This document shows positions 26,317 through 33,780 of a DNA stretch of 64,000 nucleotides, in pieces. Source of the DNA: Pseudohalioglobus lutimaris (GTDB taxonomy: Bacteria > Pseudomonadota > Gammaproteobacteria > Pseudomonadales > Halieaceae). Position numbers and translations under genes: made by a program. Position 1 is the stretch's first letter, and each line of letters starts with the position of its first letter. The stretch lies in the NCBI RefSeq assembly GCF_002866825.1, contig NZ_PKUS01000007.1, positions 62,001 to 126,000 of the forward strand. The letters are read 5' to 3'. The notes under the pieces are model-generated. The model was not told where the DNA came from and ran no database searches. It worked only from the letters and a program-made list of their open reading frames with translations.

Positions 26317-27579
26317 ATGAAACGACGAACTTTTTTGCTCGGCACCGGGGCTGCAGCCATCGGTTCAGCCGCTTTACTCAGGCAACGCAATGAGGGTGGC
26401 CCTTACAGCCCCTATTTCGCGAGGCTGAACAATGCGCTAAAAAGTGAGAACATTGCCAGGCCGACCATGATAGTCGACCTGGATAGAATGGATGCCAATA
26501 TTGACCAGGTGCGCTCATCAATCCAGTCCCCCAAGACTTATCGCATTGTTGTAAAGTCGCTACCCTCGCTCCCGCTTTTGCAGTACATCATGCGCAGAGC
26601 AAATACCCAGGCACTGATGGTGTTTCACCAGCCTTTCCTGAACACCATCACTGATAATTGCCCGGATGCAGATGTTTTGATGGGAAAGCCGCAGCCGATA
26701 GCGGCGGTCGCTACTTTTTATAGCAAGCTGAAGCCAACAGGGTTTGACCCTCAGAAGCAATTACAATGGCTCATCGACACGCCGGAGCGGCTCAGGCAGT
26801 ACCATGAATTGGCCCGTTCCCTGGGTGTAAAAATGCGTGTCGCGCTAGAACTTGATATTGGCCTGCACCGTGGCGGTTTTTCTGAGCCGGAAGCGCTAAA
26901 CGGGGCCCTGGATATCATTGCCGCTGACCCGGTACATCTGGAATTTTCCGGGTTTATGGGCTACGAAGCGCATATCGTCAAAATGCCCAGCCTGAATTCA
27001 TCCTGGCGTAAGGCAGTTGAGCACTACCACCTTCTGTATGAGTCAGCGAGAGATCGTCAGCCGCAACTGTTTGACCATCCACTGACATTGAATATCGCGG
27101 GCAGCCAAACCTATCAGTTATATGGGGAAGATACCTTCTTCAATGACCTGTGTGCCGGGTCCGGTCTGGTGATGCCGACAGATTTTGATATTCCGACGCT
27201 GGAGAATCATCAACCCGCTGCGTTTATAGCCACTCCGGTGCTGAAGCATTATGATTCAGTACAGTTGGCAGGCCTGGAGTGGGCCTCAGGCGTTTTCGCC
27301 GCCTGGAATCCAAACCGCCAACAGGCCTTTTATATATATGGGGGCAACTGGCAGGCAGAGTATGAAAACCCGCCGGGCTTGAAGCGCAACAGCTTATGGG
27401 GGCACAGCTCTAACCAGGAAATGGTGAACGCATCAAACAAAGTACAACTGGGTGTTGACGACTTCGTTTTTCTGCGTCCCAAACAAAGCGAGTTTGTCTT
27501 CCTGCAGTTCGGTGACCTGGTCACTGTACGTGGTGCTGATATCGAGAATTTGTGGCCGGTATTTCAACAGACAGGGTAA
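26317..27579 (+). CDS. Tat-exported PLP enzyme, D-threonine aldolase / alanine racemase-like fold
   Basis: A 420-residue protein with a Tat signal (KRRTFLLGTGAAAIGSAAL, residues 2-20). The alanine racemase-type barrel begins with RPTMIVDLDRMDANI, and the PLP lysine is Lys80 in RIVVKSLPS. The C-terminal beta domain is like that of D-threonine aldolase/D-serine dehydratase. There the metal site usually has a His-x-Cys or similar pair, but here the corresponding RPKQSE has Gln390 and Glu392. Relatives split beta-hydroxy-D-amino acids or dehydrate D-serine. An exported PLP enzyme is unusual. ATG 26317 is chosen over an upstream in-frame TTG because the twin-arginine motif then sits at the N-terminus. 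Only 10 bp separate it from the FAD oxidase gene. Confidence 0.82.
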   Translation: MKRRTFLLGTGAAAIGSAALLRQRNEGGPYSPYFARLNNALKSENIARPTMIVDLDRMDANIDQVRSSIQSPKTYRIVVKSLPSLPLLQYIMRRANTQALMVFHQPFLNTITDNCPDADVLMGKPQPIAAVATFYSKLKPTGFDPQKQLQWLIDTPERLRQYHELARSLGVKMRVALELDIGLHRGGFSEPEALNGALDIIAADPVHLEFSGFMGYEAHIVKMPSLNSSWRKAVEHYHLLYESARDRQPQLFDHPLTLNIAGSQTYQLYGEDTFFNDLCAGSGLVMPTDFDIPTLENHQPAAFIATPVLKHYDSVQLAGLEWASGVFAAWNPNRQQAFYIYGGNWQAEYENPPGLKRNSLWGHSSNQEMVNASNKVQLGVDDFVFLRPKQSEFVFLQFGDLVTVRGADIENLWPVFQQTG

Positions 27580-27643
27580 TCGTCGAATCACGTGTGAGTA
27601 GTTAAGGGATAGACTAAGATTGGGTGCCAGGTACGAGGCCAAA

Positions 27644-28030
27644 ATGATGAAGAGAATACCGTTTGTGAAAGCATTTGCTTTCGCCTTGCCGCTGTCGCTG
27701 CTTGCAGCTTGTGACGGGGGCAATGACAGCACCGGCGCATCCCAGTCTGCAATGCCCGGAGTCGAGGTAGTCAGGCTGGATGCACGGCGGCAGGATATCT
27801 ACGATACCAACTGTGCGGTCTGCCATGGCATGGCAGGCACAGGCGCGCCGCTAACCGGACAACTTTCTGATTGGCAGGACCGCTCAGCCAAGGGCATGGA
27901 GGTCTTGTTGAATAATTCAATGGATGGGTTTCAGGCAATGCCGGCAATGGGTGGGTGTTTCGATTGTACGGAAGAGGACTTTCGACCACTCATTACCTTC
28001 ATGACCAGTGGTCTGGTAAAGAATAAATAA
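27644..28030 (+). CDS. c-type cytochrome lipoprotein, cytochrome c5-like
   Basis: A 128-residue lipoprotein: LPLSLLAAC gives lipidated Cys23. One haem-binding motif CAVCH (Cys57, Cys60, His61) is present, and the axial methionine lies in AMPAMGG. It is followed by the CxxC-like pair CFDC that forms a disulfide in cytochrome c5. It should sit on the periplasmic side of a membrane and carry single electrons. It is the third gene after the FAD oxidase and PLP enzyme, so it is a natural electron acceptor for the exported flavoprotein (inference). The non-autonomous element copy C begins 2 bp after its stop. Confidence 0.88.
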   Translation: MMKRIPFVKAFAFALPLSLLAACDGGNDSTGASQSAMPGVEVVRLDARRQDIYDTNCAVCHGMAGTGAPLTGQLSDWQDRSAKGMEVLLNNSMDGFQAMPAMGGCFDCTEEDFRPLITFMTSGLVKNK

Positions 28031-28032
28031 AT

Positions 28033-28206
28033 GGGGACAGACCACGGTTTCACCATTCAGCTGGTGTTTCGCAGGGGTTGATCATTGGGTGTTTTCGAAC
28101 TTGCTCTCGAACCTGCTCTCGTTCCATTAAACTCGCCCCGGCTTCCGCTTCGATGGAGTAAGTGCCGAGAAGGCCGGAAGAAAGCGGTTAATCGTGGTCT
28201 GTCCCC
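28033..28206. mobile_element. Non-autonomous RAYT-derived element (MITE), copy C
   Basis: A 174-bp copy filling nearly all the space between two converging operons (28030 stop and 28223 stop). It is the short copy closest to the intact element: TTCACCATTCAGCTGGTG..GATCATTGGGTG on the left and GAAGGCCGGAAGAAAGCGG on the right match 6818-6860 and 7605-7628. As an imperfect palindrome at a convergent junction it could act as a bidirectional terminator. Confidence 0.9.
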
Positions 28207-28222
28207 CATTTATTGAGGTGGC

Positions 28223-28705
28223 TTAATAGGGATTATCGGGATCCAGATTAAAGGTCTCAATCAGCCAATCGAAATACAAACCGCTGGAGAAGAAGTCCAG
28301 GTAAATTTCGTTTACCAGACTAACCAGCTTTCGGACGCTGTACTCCAGGTCGTCATCCAGCATTTGTAGTGTCAGTGCGATGTCACCGCCGCGGTTATAG
28401 GTTTTCAATCGTACTTTTTCCGCATCGCAGCGACGGTGATCCGGAAGGGCTGCATCCTGTCGGGTTGTTAGCCAGCGTTTGAATTCCTTGTACATCGACG
28501 ATTTAGCAGGCACCTGGGGCAATACACAGCTAATGCGCAGCGTTTTCTTCACTCCGTCGTAGGTGATTTCAAACAATTGCCTGCGGTGCCACTGAACACG
28601 GTACAGGCCACGTTTTTGCCCCGCTTGCTGACGGCTAAAACCCTGGAATACGCCGCGTGCGGCGTATTCCTCCAGGATGTCCCCGACCAATGAAACATCG
28701 CTCAT
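28223..28705 (-). CDS. Hypothetical protein coupled to the ThDP enzyme
   Basis: A 160-residue protein with no signal peptide, no membrane segment and no cysteine pair that would bind a cofactor. It is mixed alpha/beta with many charged residues. I do not recognise the family. Its ATG overlaps the stop of the upstream ThDP-enzyme gene (TGATG at 28703-28707), so the two are translationally coupled. Unlike its operon partners it looks cytoplasmic; a role as chaperone or maturation factor for the Tat-exported partner before export would fit, but this is speculation. Confidence 0.65.
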   Translation of the reverse strand: MSDVSLVGDILEEYAARGVFQGFSRQQAGQKRGLYRVQWHRRQLFEITYDGVKKTLRISCVLPQVPAKSSMYKEFKRWLTTRQDAALPDHRRCDAEKVRLKTYNRGGDIALTLQMLDDDLEYSVRKLVSLVNEIYLDFFSSGLYFDWLIETFNLDPDNPY

Positions 28706-30726
28706 CAGTGCGCAACAGCGCCTGTTCCGGGCTCCGCATTGAGAGCAATACCCGGCGGATAATCACGCGGAGAGGTAAATTCCTTGATGGCCTGGCAGTT
28801 AATCAACGAAGAGACTTTCTCATCTCTTGCCAACTTGTAGGCTCTCGCCAGTGCCGCGCGGAACTCTTCCGGCGTGCGCACATATTCGCCGTTGGCCCCG
28901 AGGCCTTTCGCCATCAGATCGTAGCGCAGGTTCTCTTGGAATAAATACATATGCATAGACCTGGCGGAGCGAGCTGCATTGGGCCATACGCCCCAGGCGT
29001 TGTTGTTGTAGATCACGGTAATAGTCGGCAGCTTGTACTTGGCAGCAGTGTCCAGTTCAAACATGCTGTACGCCACACCGGCATCACTGGTGATACACAA
29101 GGTTGGCGCGCCTTCGTAGCCAGCTTGTGGGCCAACGCCGCGTTGAACGGCCGCACTAACACCCATCATCATGGACATGTCCGGGCCGATGGCGCCGTAT
29201 TGATAGGGGGGCACAATCATATGCCCGGGGCGATTCGCTCTGAGGTACCGCCCTGCAAACAGCCCGGTTGTCCAGCCCCCGGCGCCGGTAACAACTGCCA
29301 GGCGATCTTCGATATCATTATCGATGAAGTGCTGGGCATCACGTGCAATTACCGCCGGGTGCAACATATTAGTTTGCTTGGAATACTTGAGACCCAGTTG
29401 ATACACATCCTCTATCTGTGTCTCGTAAGCCTGCTTGGCTTTACCAATTTCCGATACCCAGTCCCCGCGTTTTTTGCGCCCAACAGCATCGGCCAAGGCC
29501 TCGAGGAATAATGTTTCATCGCTGACAACACCCAGATCAAGCGGCCAATTGCGCCCCAGGTCTTCCTGCACGGGGTGGACTCGAATGGCTTTTATTTCCG
29601 GGTTAAAGCGATACTCTCCCGGGCTGGGCATGCAGTACTGGCCAACAAAAATAACCAGGTCTGCACTCAATAGCGCATCGGGTGCTGCCATTACACACAA
29701 CGGGTGCTCGTCCGGAAAAGTGCCACGAGTGGGACCTGATGTCGCTACAGCTATCTGGTTGCGCTCCGCAACACGCTTCAGAGCATCCCAACCCTTGCGT
29801 TGGAATACGCCCTGGCCGGCAACAATTAAGGGCCGTTTGGACTTGCTGATCAGGTTCACTACCTGCTTTATGTCACTGGGCGCCGGGTAGCAGCGCGATT
29901 CAGTGCGATACTTACTTTTATCGTAAAAATCCTTCAGTTCCGAGGGGTCCTTGAATTTTGCTCGAGCAACTTCAGCGGGAAAATCCAGATGAACGGGGCC
30001 GGGTACGCCCGACTTCAGCTGTCGAAAAGCGTAGCCACCGTACTCGTGTACCCGCGAGGGGTCGATAAGGCGTTTGCCGTATTTCTTGATGCCCTCGGTA
30101 GTTGGTTGCTGGTATCCCGTCTGAATAAAGGCCTCTCTATCGTCACCAGCCATCTGCATATTACTGGCCAACACCAGCAGCGGTGTGCGGGCCGCGCTCG
30201 CCGCCGCGATGTTCATGATCATGTTGGTAAAACCAGGCCCCTCGGTACCCGACGTGGCAGTAACTTCGCCGGTAGCGCGGGAAAAACCGTCTGCCATGGC
30301 ACACATGGCACCCTCGGAACGCCCGCCGTAGCTGGGAATGCCCGCCGCCGCCAGGGCATTGATAACCGTGTAATTACCCGGACAACAAAACAACGCCGAC
30401 AGATCTTCTGCCTTGCACAGATTGGCAAACACTTCTGCGCCGCTCATACCGCGACCCTCAAATTTTCCGGGCTTGGCATCCTGTGCGAGTGATTCAGTGA
30501 AGTCGGTGGGAATGGTGATGGACGGCAGTTTTACATTGGCAATATCTGTGCTCTCGGCGGCAAAACCCTGAGCAGCCGTTCCAGCGGCAACAGCAGCCCC
30601 CACGCCAGCCGCAGAACGACGTAAAAAGTCCCGGCGGGAGCTTGAGGTTTGAGTGTGCTCTTCCGGCTCGCCACCGGATTCATTATCACTGATTTCCAGA
30701 TTTATTTTTTTCACTGTGTTCTCCAT
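28705..30726 (-). CDS. Tat-exported thiamine-diphosphate-dependent enzyme (acetolactate synthase / 2-oxoacid decarboxylase superfamily)
   Basis: A 673-residue protein of the three-domain ThDP family. The N-terminal Pyr domain has the cofactor-activating Glu in GGRSEGAMCAMADGFSRATG and a GPGFTN block. The central domain has SKSKRPLIVAGQGVFQRKG. The C-terminal PP domain has the Mg-ThDP motif ITSDAGVAYSMFELDTAAKY..YNNNAW, where Ser replaces the first Gly of the usual GDG. A twin-arginine signal, SSRRDFLRRSAAGVGAAVAA, lies at about residues 29-48. Members normally act in the cytoplasm, so export is unusual. It follows a c-type cytochrome gene by 3 bp and is coupled to the 160-residue gene. Likely reactions are decarboxylation or C-C ligation/lyase, possibly oxidative with electrons passed to the cytochrome. 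Confidence 0.87.
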   Translation of the reverse strand: MENTVKKINLEISDNESGGEPEEHTQTSSSRRDFLRRSAAGVGAAVAAGTAAQGFAAESTDIANVKLPSITIPTDFTESLAQDAKPGKFEGRGMSGAEVFANLCKAEDLSALFCCPGNYTVINALAAAGIPSYGGRSEGAMCAMADGFSRATGEVTATSGTEGPGFTNMIMNIAAASAARTPLLVLASNMQMAGDDREAFIQTGYQQPTTEGIKKYGKRLIDPSRVHEYGGYAFRQLKSGVPGPVHLDFPAEVARAKFKDPSELKDFYDKSKYRTESRCYPAPSDIKQVVNLISKSKRPLIVAGQGVFQRKGWDALKRVAERNQIAVATSGPTRGTFPDEHPLCVMAAPDALLSADLVIFVGQYCMPSPGEYRFNPEIKAIRVHPVQEDLGRNWPLDLGVVSDETLFLEALADAVGRKKRGDWVSEIGKAKQAYETQIEDVYQLGLKYSKQTNMLHPAVIARDAQHFIDNDIEDRLAVVTGAGGWTTGLFAGRYLRANRPGHMIVPPYQYGAIGPDMSMMMGVSAAVQRGVGPQAGYEGAPTLCITSDAGVAYSMFELDTAAKYKLPTITVIYNNNAWGVWPNAARSARSMHMYLFQENLRYDLMAKGLGANGEYVRTPEEFRAALARAYKLARDEKVSSLINCQAIKEFTSPRDYPPGIALNAEPGTGAVAH

Positions 30727-30729
30727 TTT

Positions 30730-31110
30730 TTACTGCGCTGAACGCTGTTCTTCAGTCCACAAACTGCGAATAAAATTAACCAGATGCCAAATATCCTGCT
30801 CATCACTTAACTGGGTTTTCCAGGGCGGCATGCCCACTCCAGCGCCATCGCTGATACTGCGATAAATGTCCTCCCGGGTGCTGCCATTGTAATAGACATC
30901 CGGGTCGGTGAGATCAGTCGCGTCGGAAATAACGTCCATTAATGCCCGGCCATCCTTGCCATGGCACTCGGTGCAGAAGTGCATATAGAGTTCGGATCCT
31001 TTGGCAATTGATTCATCGCTGTCGGGGGACGGTATTTCAGCCTGAATTGCGGTCGCACTGAAGAGAAGCAGCGATACCGTGAGTGGCCGTAAGCGTGTTG
31101 TGAAGCCCAT
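30730..31110 (-). CDS. Periplasmic c-type cytochrome
   Basis: A 126-residue monohaem cytochrome with a signal peptide (..VSLLLFSATAIQAE, cleavage near residue 24). The haem motif is CTECH (Cys46, Cys49, His50), and the likely axial methionine is in GVGMPPW, followed by DIWHLVNFIRSLW as in class I cytochromes that serve alcohol or quinoprotein dehydrogenases. It is the first gene of the leftward operon with the exported ThDP enzyme (3-bp gap). It differs in sequence from the cytochrome at 27644, so each operon has its own carrier. Confidence 0.9.
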   Translation of the reverse strand: MGFTTRLRPLTVSLLLFSATAIQAEIPSPDSDESIAKGSELYMHFCTECHGKDGRALMDVISDATDLTDPDVYYNGSTREDIYRSISDGAGVGMPPWKTQLSDEQDIWHLVNFIRSLWTEEQRSAQ

Positions 31111-31193
31111 ATATATCCTCGCTAATATTTTTCATTTTTATTGCGAGGCTAGTTTAACGCAATTTATTAATGGGGTATCGCCGGGAGATAATA

Positions 31194-31356
31194 GGGGACA
31201 GACCACGGTTCTACCTGGCAGCCGCTGTTTCGCATAGGTCAAAAATTCGGTGCTCTCAAACCTGTCCGCGCTGTATTAAACTCGGCTCGAATCCATCTTC
31301 GATGGAGGATATGTTTAGAAGGTTGGTCGAAAGCGTCTAAATGGTGGTCTGTCCCC
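31194..31356. mobile_element. Non-autonomous RAYT-derived element (MITE), copy D
   Basis: A 163-bp copy with left terminus GGGGACAGACCACGGTT and a diverged right terminus (TAAATGGTGGTCTGTCCCC, with the usual ATCG changed). It lies between the leftward cytochrome gene (start 31110) and the stop of the thiolase-like gene (31403), so the promoter for the cytochrome/ThDP operon is squeezed into about 83 bp or overlaps the element. Confidence 0.88.
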
Positions 31357-31402
31357 GGTTTCCCCAAACCGAACTGCGAACTTACTTCCGAGCCAGATTT
31401 AT

Positions 31403-32932
31403 TCAGCTGTTGCTGACAAGCCTTAGATGCCAGTTGTGTTCCTGCTCGCCGGGCACCACTGCCACTCGTTCGCCAGTTGGGTCTGCGGCCAGTACTCGCT
31501 GAGCCGTATCGGTGTCCGTCGGTGCTGTACAGCACACAAAACGTTGGCCGGCGTCTGTCTCAGCCAGCACAATCGCGGTAGCAGGTGTACCCTTGTAGAA
31601 ATTGACACAGTAGCTAATCACCACGCCAGTTTCCGGGTTGTTGGCCCTTTCACAACTCGTGGTAGCGTCGGGGCTGATCCGGGTCTCTACGGTTGCCCAG
31701 TCGATGGTGCTCGGCACGCAGGAAAAGATACCAGCCGCATGCTTGGTAAGAAAACCGCCATTGGCATGAACCAGACCGCGCTGTTCAGGTGCTTTCCGCA
31801 GTTGCCAGACCATCTCGGCTATACCGTGCATGCTGTAGTTGTTGCCAGGCCCGCCAAAAAACGGCAGTCCGCCAGTCAGGGTGAGGGGAACCGATCCATC
31901 CGCGGGTAGCCCCAGGTGGTCGCTGATTTCGCTGACCGCACAAGGAAAGCAGCTGTAGATGTCGATCAGGTCCATGTCGGCGGGCTTACAGCCAGCCATA
32001 TCCATTGCTTTATCCAGCACGTTTCCAGCTACCACAGAGGTGCCAGGAGTGGGGCGAACACTAACGTCAACGTCTGTGCCCTGCGCCGCGCCGTGCATGA
32101 AGACCCAGCGATCTTCTGGTATGCCCAGTTCGCGCGCCTTGGCGACACTGGTCAGCAGCAGGGCAGCGCCCTGGTTGACGCTGTCCTGCGCGATCATGCG
32201 CTTGGTGTAGAGATGGGTGAGTGGCTCGGCGTCCCGGATCTGAGCGGCGGAGATGGCCCCAGGCCATTGGGCATAAGAATTGTTCGAGGCGATCTCGCTG
32301 AATGAGGCCATCAGCTTTGTAGTTTCATCCAGATAGGCTTCGCGGCTCATGCCGAGATCGTTGCGCCTGGCCTGTTCAATCAGGGTGTAGTAATGCAGGG
32401 GCATCACCATGCCGTTGGCAATCTCCTGTGGGTCGGGATAGATATTGCCTATCCCCCGATCTTCCAGCGGGGCTGTGAATTCTTCATTCCAGTCCAGATG
32501 CAACCCCTGCTGCTGGGCCTTGCGCTGGTTGCGCAGTGCTTCGGCACCCGCCAGCAGCACCATCTCTCTTTCACCCGCTGCGATATCGGAAAAAAACTCC
32601 ATGAGAAGTGCCTGGGGCTCGTTGCCTCCGGCGTGAGAGTAGATCCGGTGACGCGGGCTGGCCCCGATCGCGGTCGCGATGGATTCAGGCGGGTTATTGC
32701 TGCGACCCAAATCCGACTGCCAGTTCGGCGCTGAGTCAGAAAACAACCTGATTGCACAGATCGTATCGATATTCTCTACGATGCCGGTGCCACCGCAGTC
32801 GGATACAGCCATCGCTGCTGCCCGGGTTGCCATGGCGAGGTGAGACGTTGTACCGACATCGCGTTCAACATGCTGTCCGGCACCCACGACGATGGGGGTG
32901 TTGGGCGCAAGTGAGGAAAAATCTACAGCCAC
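31403..32932 (-). CDS. Thiolase-like protein (acetyl-CoA acetyltransferase family) without the nucleophilic Cys
   Basis: A 509-residue thiolase-superfamily protein with the SCP2-thiolase layout and an extra C-terminal domain (about residues 420-509) like that of thiolase-like protein type 1. The usual acyl-accepting Cys segment reads YSHAGGNEPQALL with Asn104 where Cys is expected. Other family signatures are present: DLIDIYSCFPCAV, GGLPFFGGPGNNYSMHGIAEM and HANGGFLTKHA. Without that Cys it may carry out hydrolysis or another CoA-ester reaction, or bind a partner, rather than classic thiolysis. The C-terminus ends before the mobile element D and seems native. It is flanked on both sides by repeats. 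Confidence 0.82.
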   Translation of the reverse strand: MAVDFSSLAPNTPIVVGAGQHVERDVGTTSHLAMATRAAAMAVSDCGGTGIVENIDTICAIRLFSDSAPNWQSDLGRSNNPPESIATAIGASPRHRIYSHAGGNEPQALLMEFFSDIAAGEREMVLLAGAEALRNQRKAQQQGLHLDWNEEFTAPLEDRGIGNIYPDPQEIANGMVMPLHYYTLIEQARRNDLGMSREAYLDETTKLMASFSEIASNNSYAQWPGAISAAQIRDAEPLTHLYTKRMIAQDSVNQGAALLLTSVAKARELGIPEDRWVFMHGAAQGTDVDVSVRPTPGTSVVAGNVLDKAMDMAGCKPADMDLIDIYSCFPCAVSEISDHLGLPADGSVPLTLTGGLPFFGGPGNNYSMHGIAEMVWQLRKAPEQRGLVHANGGFLTKHAAGIFSCVPSTIDWATVETRISPDATTSCERANNPETGVVISYCVNFYKGTPATAIVLAETDAGQRFVCCTAPTDTDTAQRVLAADPTGERVAVVPGEQEHNWHLRLVSNS

Positions 32933-32993
32933 AGATCAGGGTCCTTTCTCGAGGTTTTTGAAGTGAGCAAATATAAAGGGAGTCGGGCAGATG

Positions 32994-33120
32994 TTAAAGC
33001 GCGTTTTGGGTCTGCTCCTCTACTGCCCGGAAGGCCGCATCAAACGCCGCATCTATCAGTGCGGTAGCTTCAGATTCCGTATTGGCGATGGATATTCGCC
33101 CGAACTGGGCGCGGCCAATT
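32994..33120 (-). pseudogene. 3' remnant of an FAD-dependent amine oxidase-like gene
   Basis: An open frame of about 42 codons on the minus strand ends at TAA (32994-32996) and has no start. It reads GRAQFGRISIANTESEAT followed by a helix ending in a short tail. The segment R.FGRI.IANS(D/E).. near the end of a flavoprotein is what I know from spermidine-dehydrogenase/amine-oxidase-type proteins, where the C-terminal helix follows the FAD-binding fold. Its upstream side is cut where the element at 33130 begins, so the rest of the gene was lost at that junction. Assignment rests on a short stretch. Confidence 0.55.
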
Positions 33121-33129
33121 CAATAAAAA

Positions 33130-33290
33130 GGGGACAGACCACGGTTGCACCATTCAGCTAGTGGTTCGCACAGGTCGACCATTGGGTGCTCTTTAGCCTG
33201 TTCATGCGGCATTAAGCTTGTACCGGCTTTAGCTTCGATGAGGGAAATAAGAAGCAGGCAGGTCGAAAGCGGCTAATCGTGGTCTGTCCC
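33130..33290. mobile_element. Non-autonomous RAYT-derived element (MITE), copy E
   Basis: A 161-bp copy with left terminus GGGGACAGACCACGGTT; the right terminus has only three Cs (CGTGGTCTGTCCC). At this copy the tandem duplication is on the right side: CCCTAATTCC at 33288-33297 and again at 33298-33307, including the last three bases of the element. It is the last family member in the window and abuts the amine-oxidase remnant. Confidence 0.9.
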
Positions 33291-33384
33291 TAATTCCCCC
33301 TAATTCCCTTTGAGGGAGGACCTCAGATGGCTTGGAATGAGTGTAAACCTTTGGATGAGCGTTTCAGGTTTGTTGCCAGCCTTT

Positions 33385-33780
33385 TCAGGCCATTGCAAAG
33401 GCCTTCGTAAAATTTTTCGGATGTTGATGAAACCGTATATGGCCAGGTGAGTTTAGCTTTCGCTGATCTTCTGGGAATGGAGGCGTGATATAGCCCCAGT
33501 CGCCTTGCCTGGAGAAAAAGACGACATAATCGATAGCAGATTTACTCCATTTGTTGTCGACGACAAAACATTCATCATTTGTGTCCACTGATTTGATTTG
33601 GATACGATAGAAGTTGTTGCCATCCGCAATGATCAAGTCAGTTTTCATTCCATGATCGACTAGGGGTAGGTAAGTTTCCCAGCCATCGTTGAGAAGCCAG
33701 CTGGCTGCAAGTGTTTCGTAGGAGATGCTTTTGTAGTGACTAGCAGTTGTATCTTTAGGAGGTAAGTTTTTCACAGGCAT
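33385..33780 (-). CDS. Small PD-(D/E)XK-like nuclease-fold protein
   Basis: A 131-residue protein with an Asp48 (GMKTDLIIADG) followed 13-15 residues later by QIK (Gln61, Lys63), then a charged strand. This D...(E/Q)xK pattern is that of small PD-(D/E)XK endonuclease-like proteins related to homing or restriction enzymes. The N-terminal helix YETLAASWLLNDGWE matches the usual opening of that family. The ATG at 33780 begins just before the conserved part; the frame is open to 33873, but that extension looks non-coding. It lies between the last mobile element and tRNA-Arg. Possible selfish or defence function; activity not established. Confidence 0.6.
   Translation of the reverse strand: MPVKNLPPKDTTASHYKSISYETLAASWLLNDGWETYLPLVDHGMKTDLIIADGNNFYRIQIKSVDTNDECFVVDNKWSKSAIDYVVFFSRQGDWGYITPPFPEDQRKLNSPGHIRFHQHPKNFTKAFAMA

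Noticed and set aside
25407-26390. Long minus-strand frame opposite the FAD oxidase
   Set aside because: It is a shadow of the Tat-FAD oxidase and the start of the PLP enzyme, both clearly recognised on the plus strand.
4939-33290. Could the dispersed repeats be a CRISPR array or an integron attC set?
   Set aside because: Copies are kilobases apart, have no regular spacers or cas/intI genes, and match the ends of a RAYT element.
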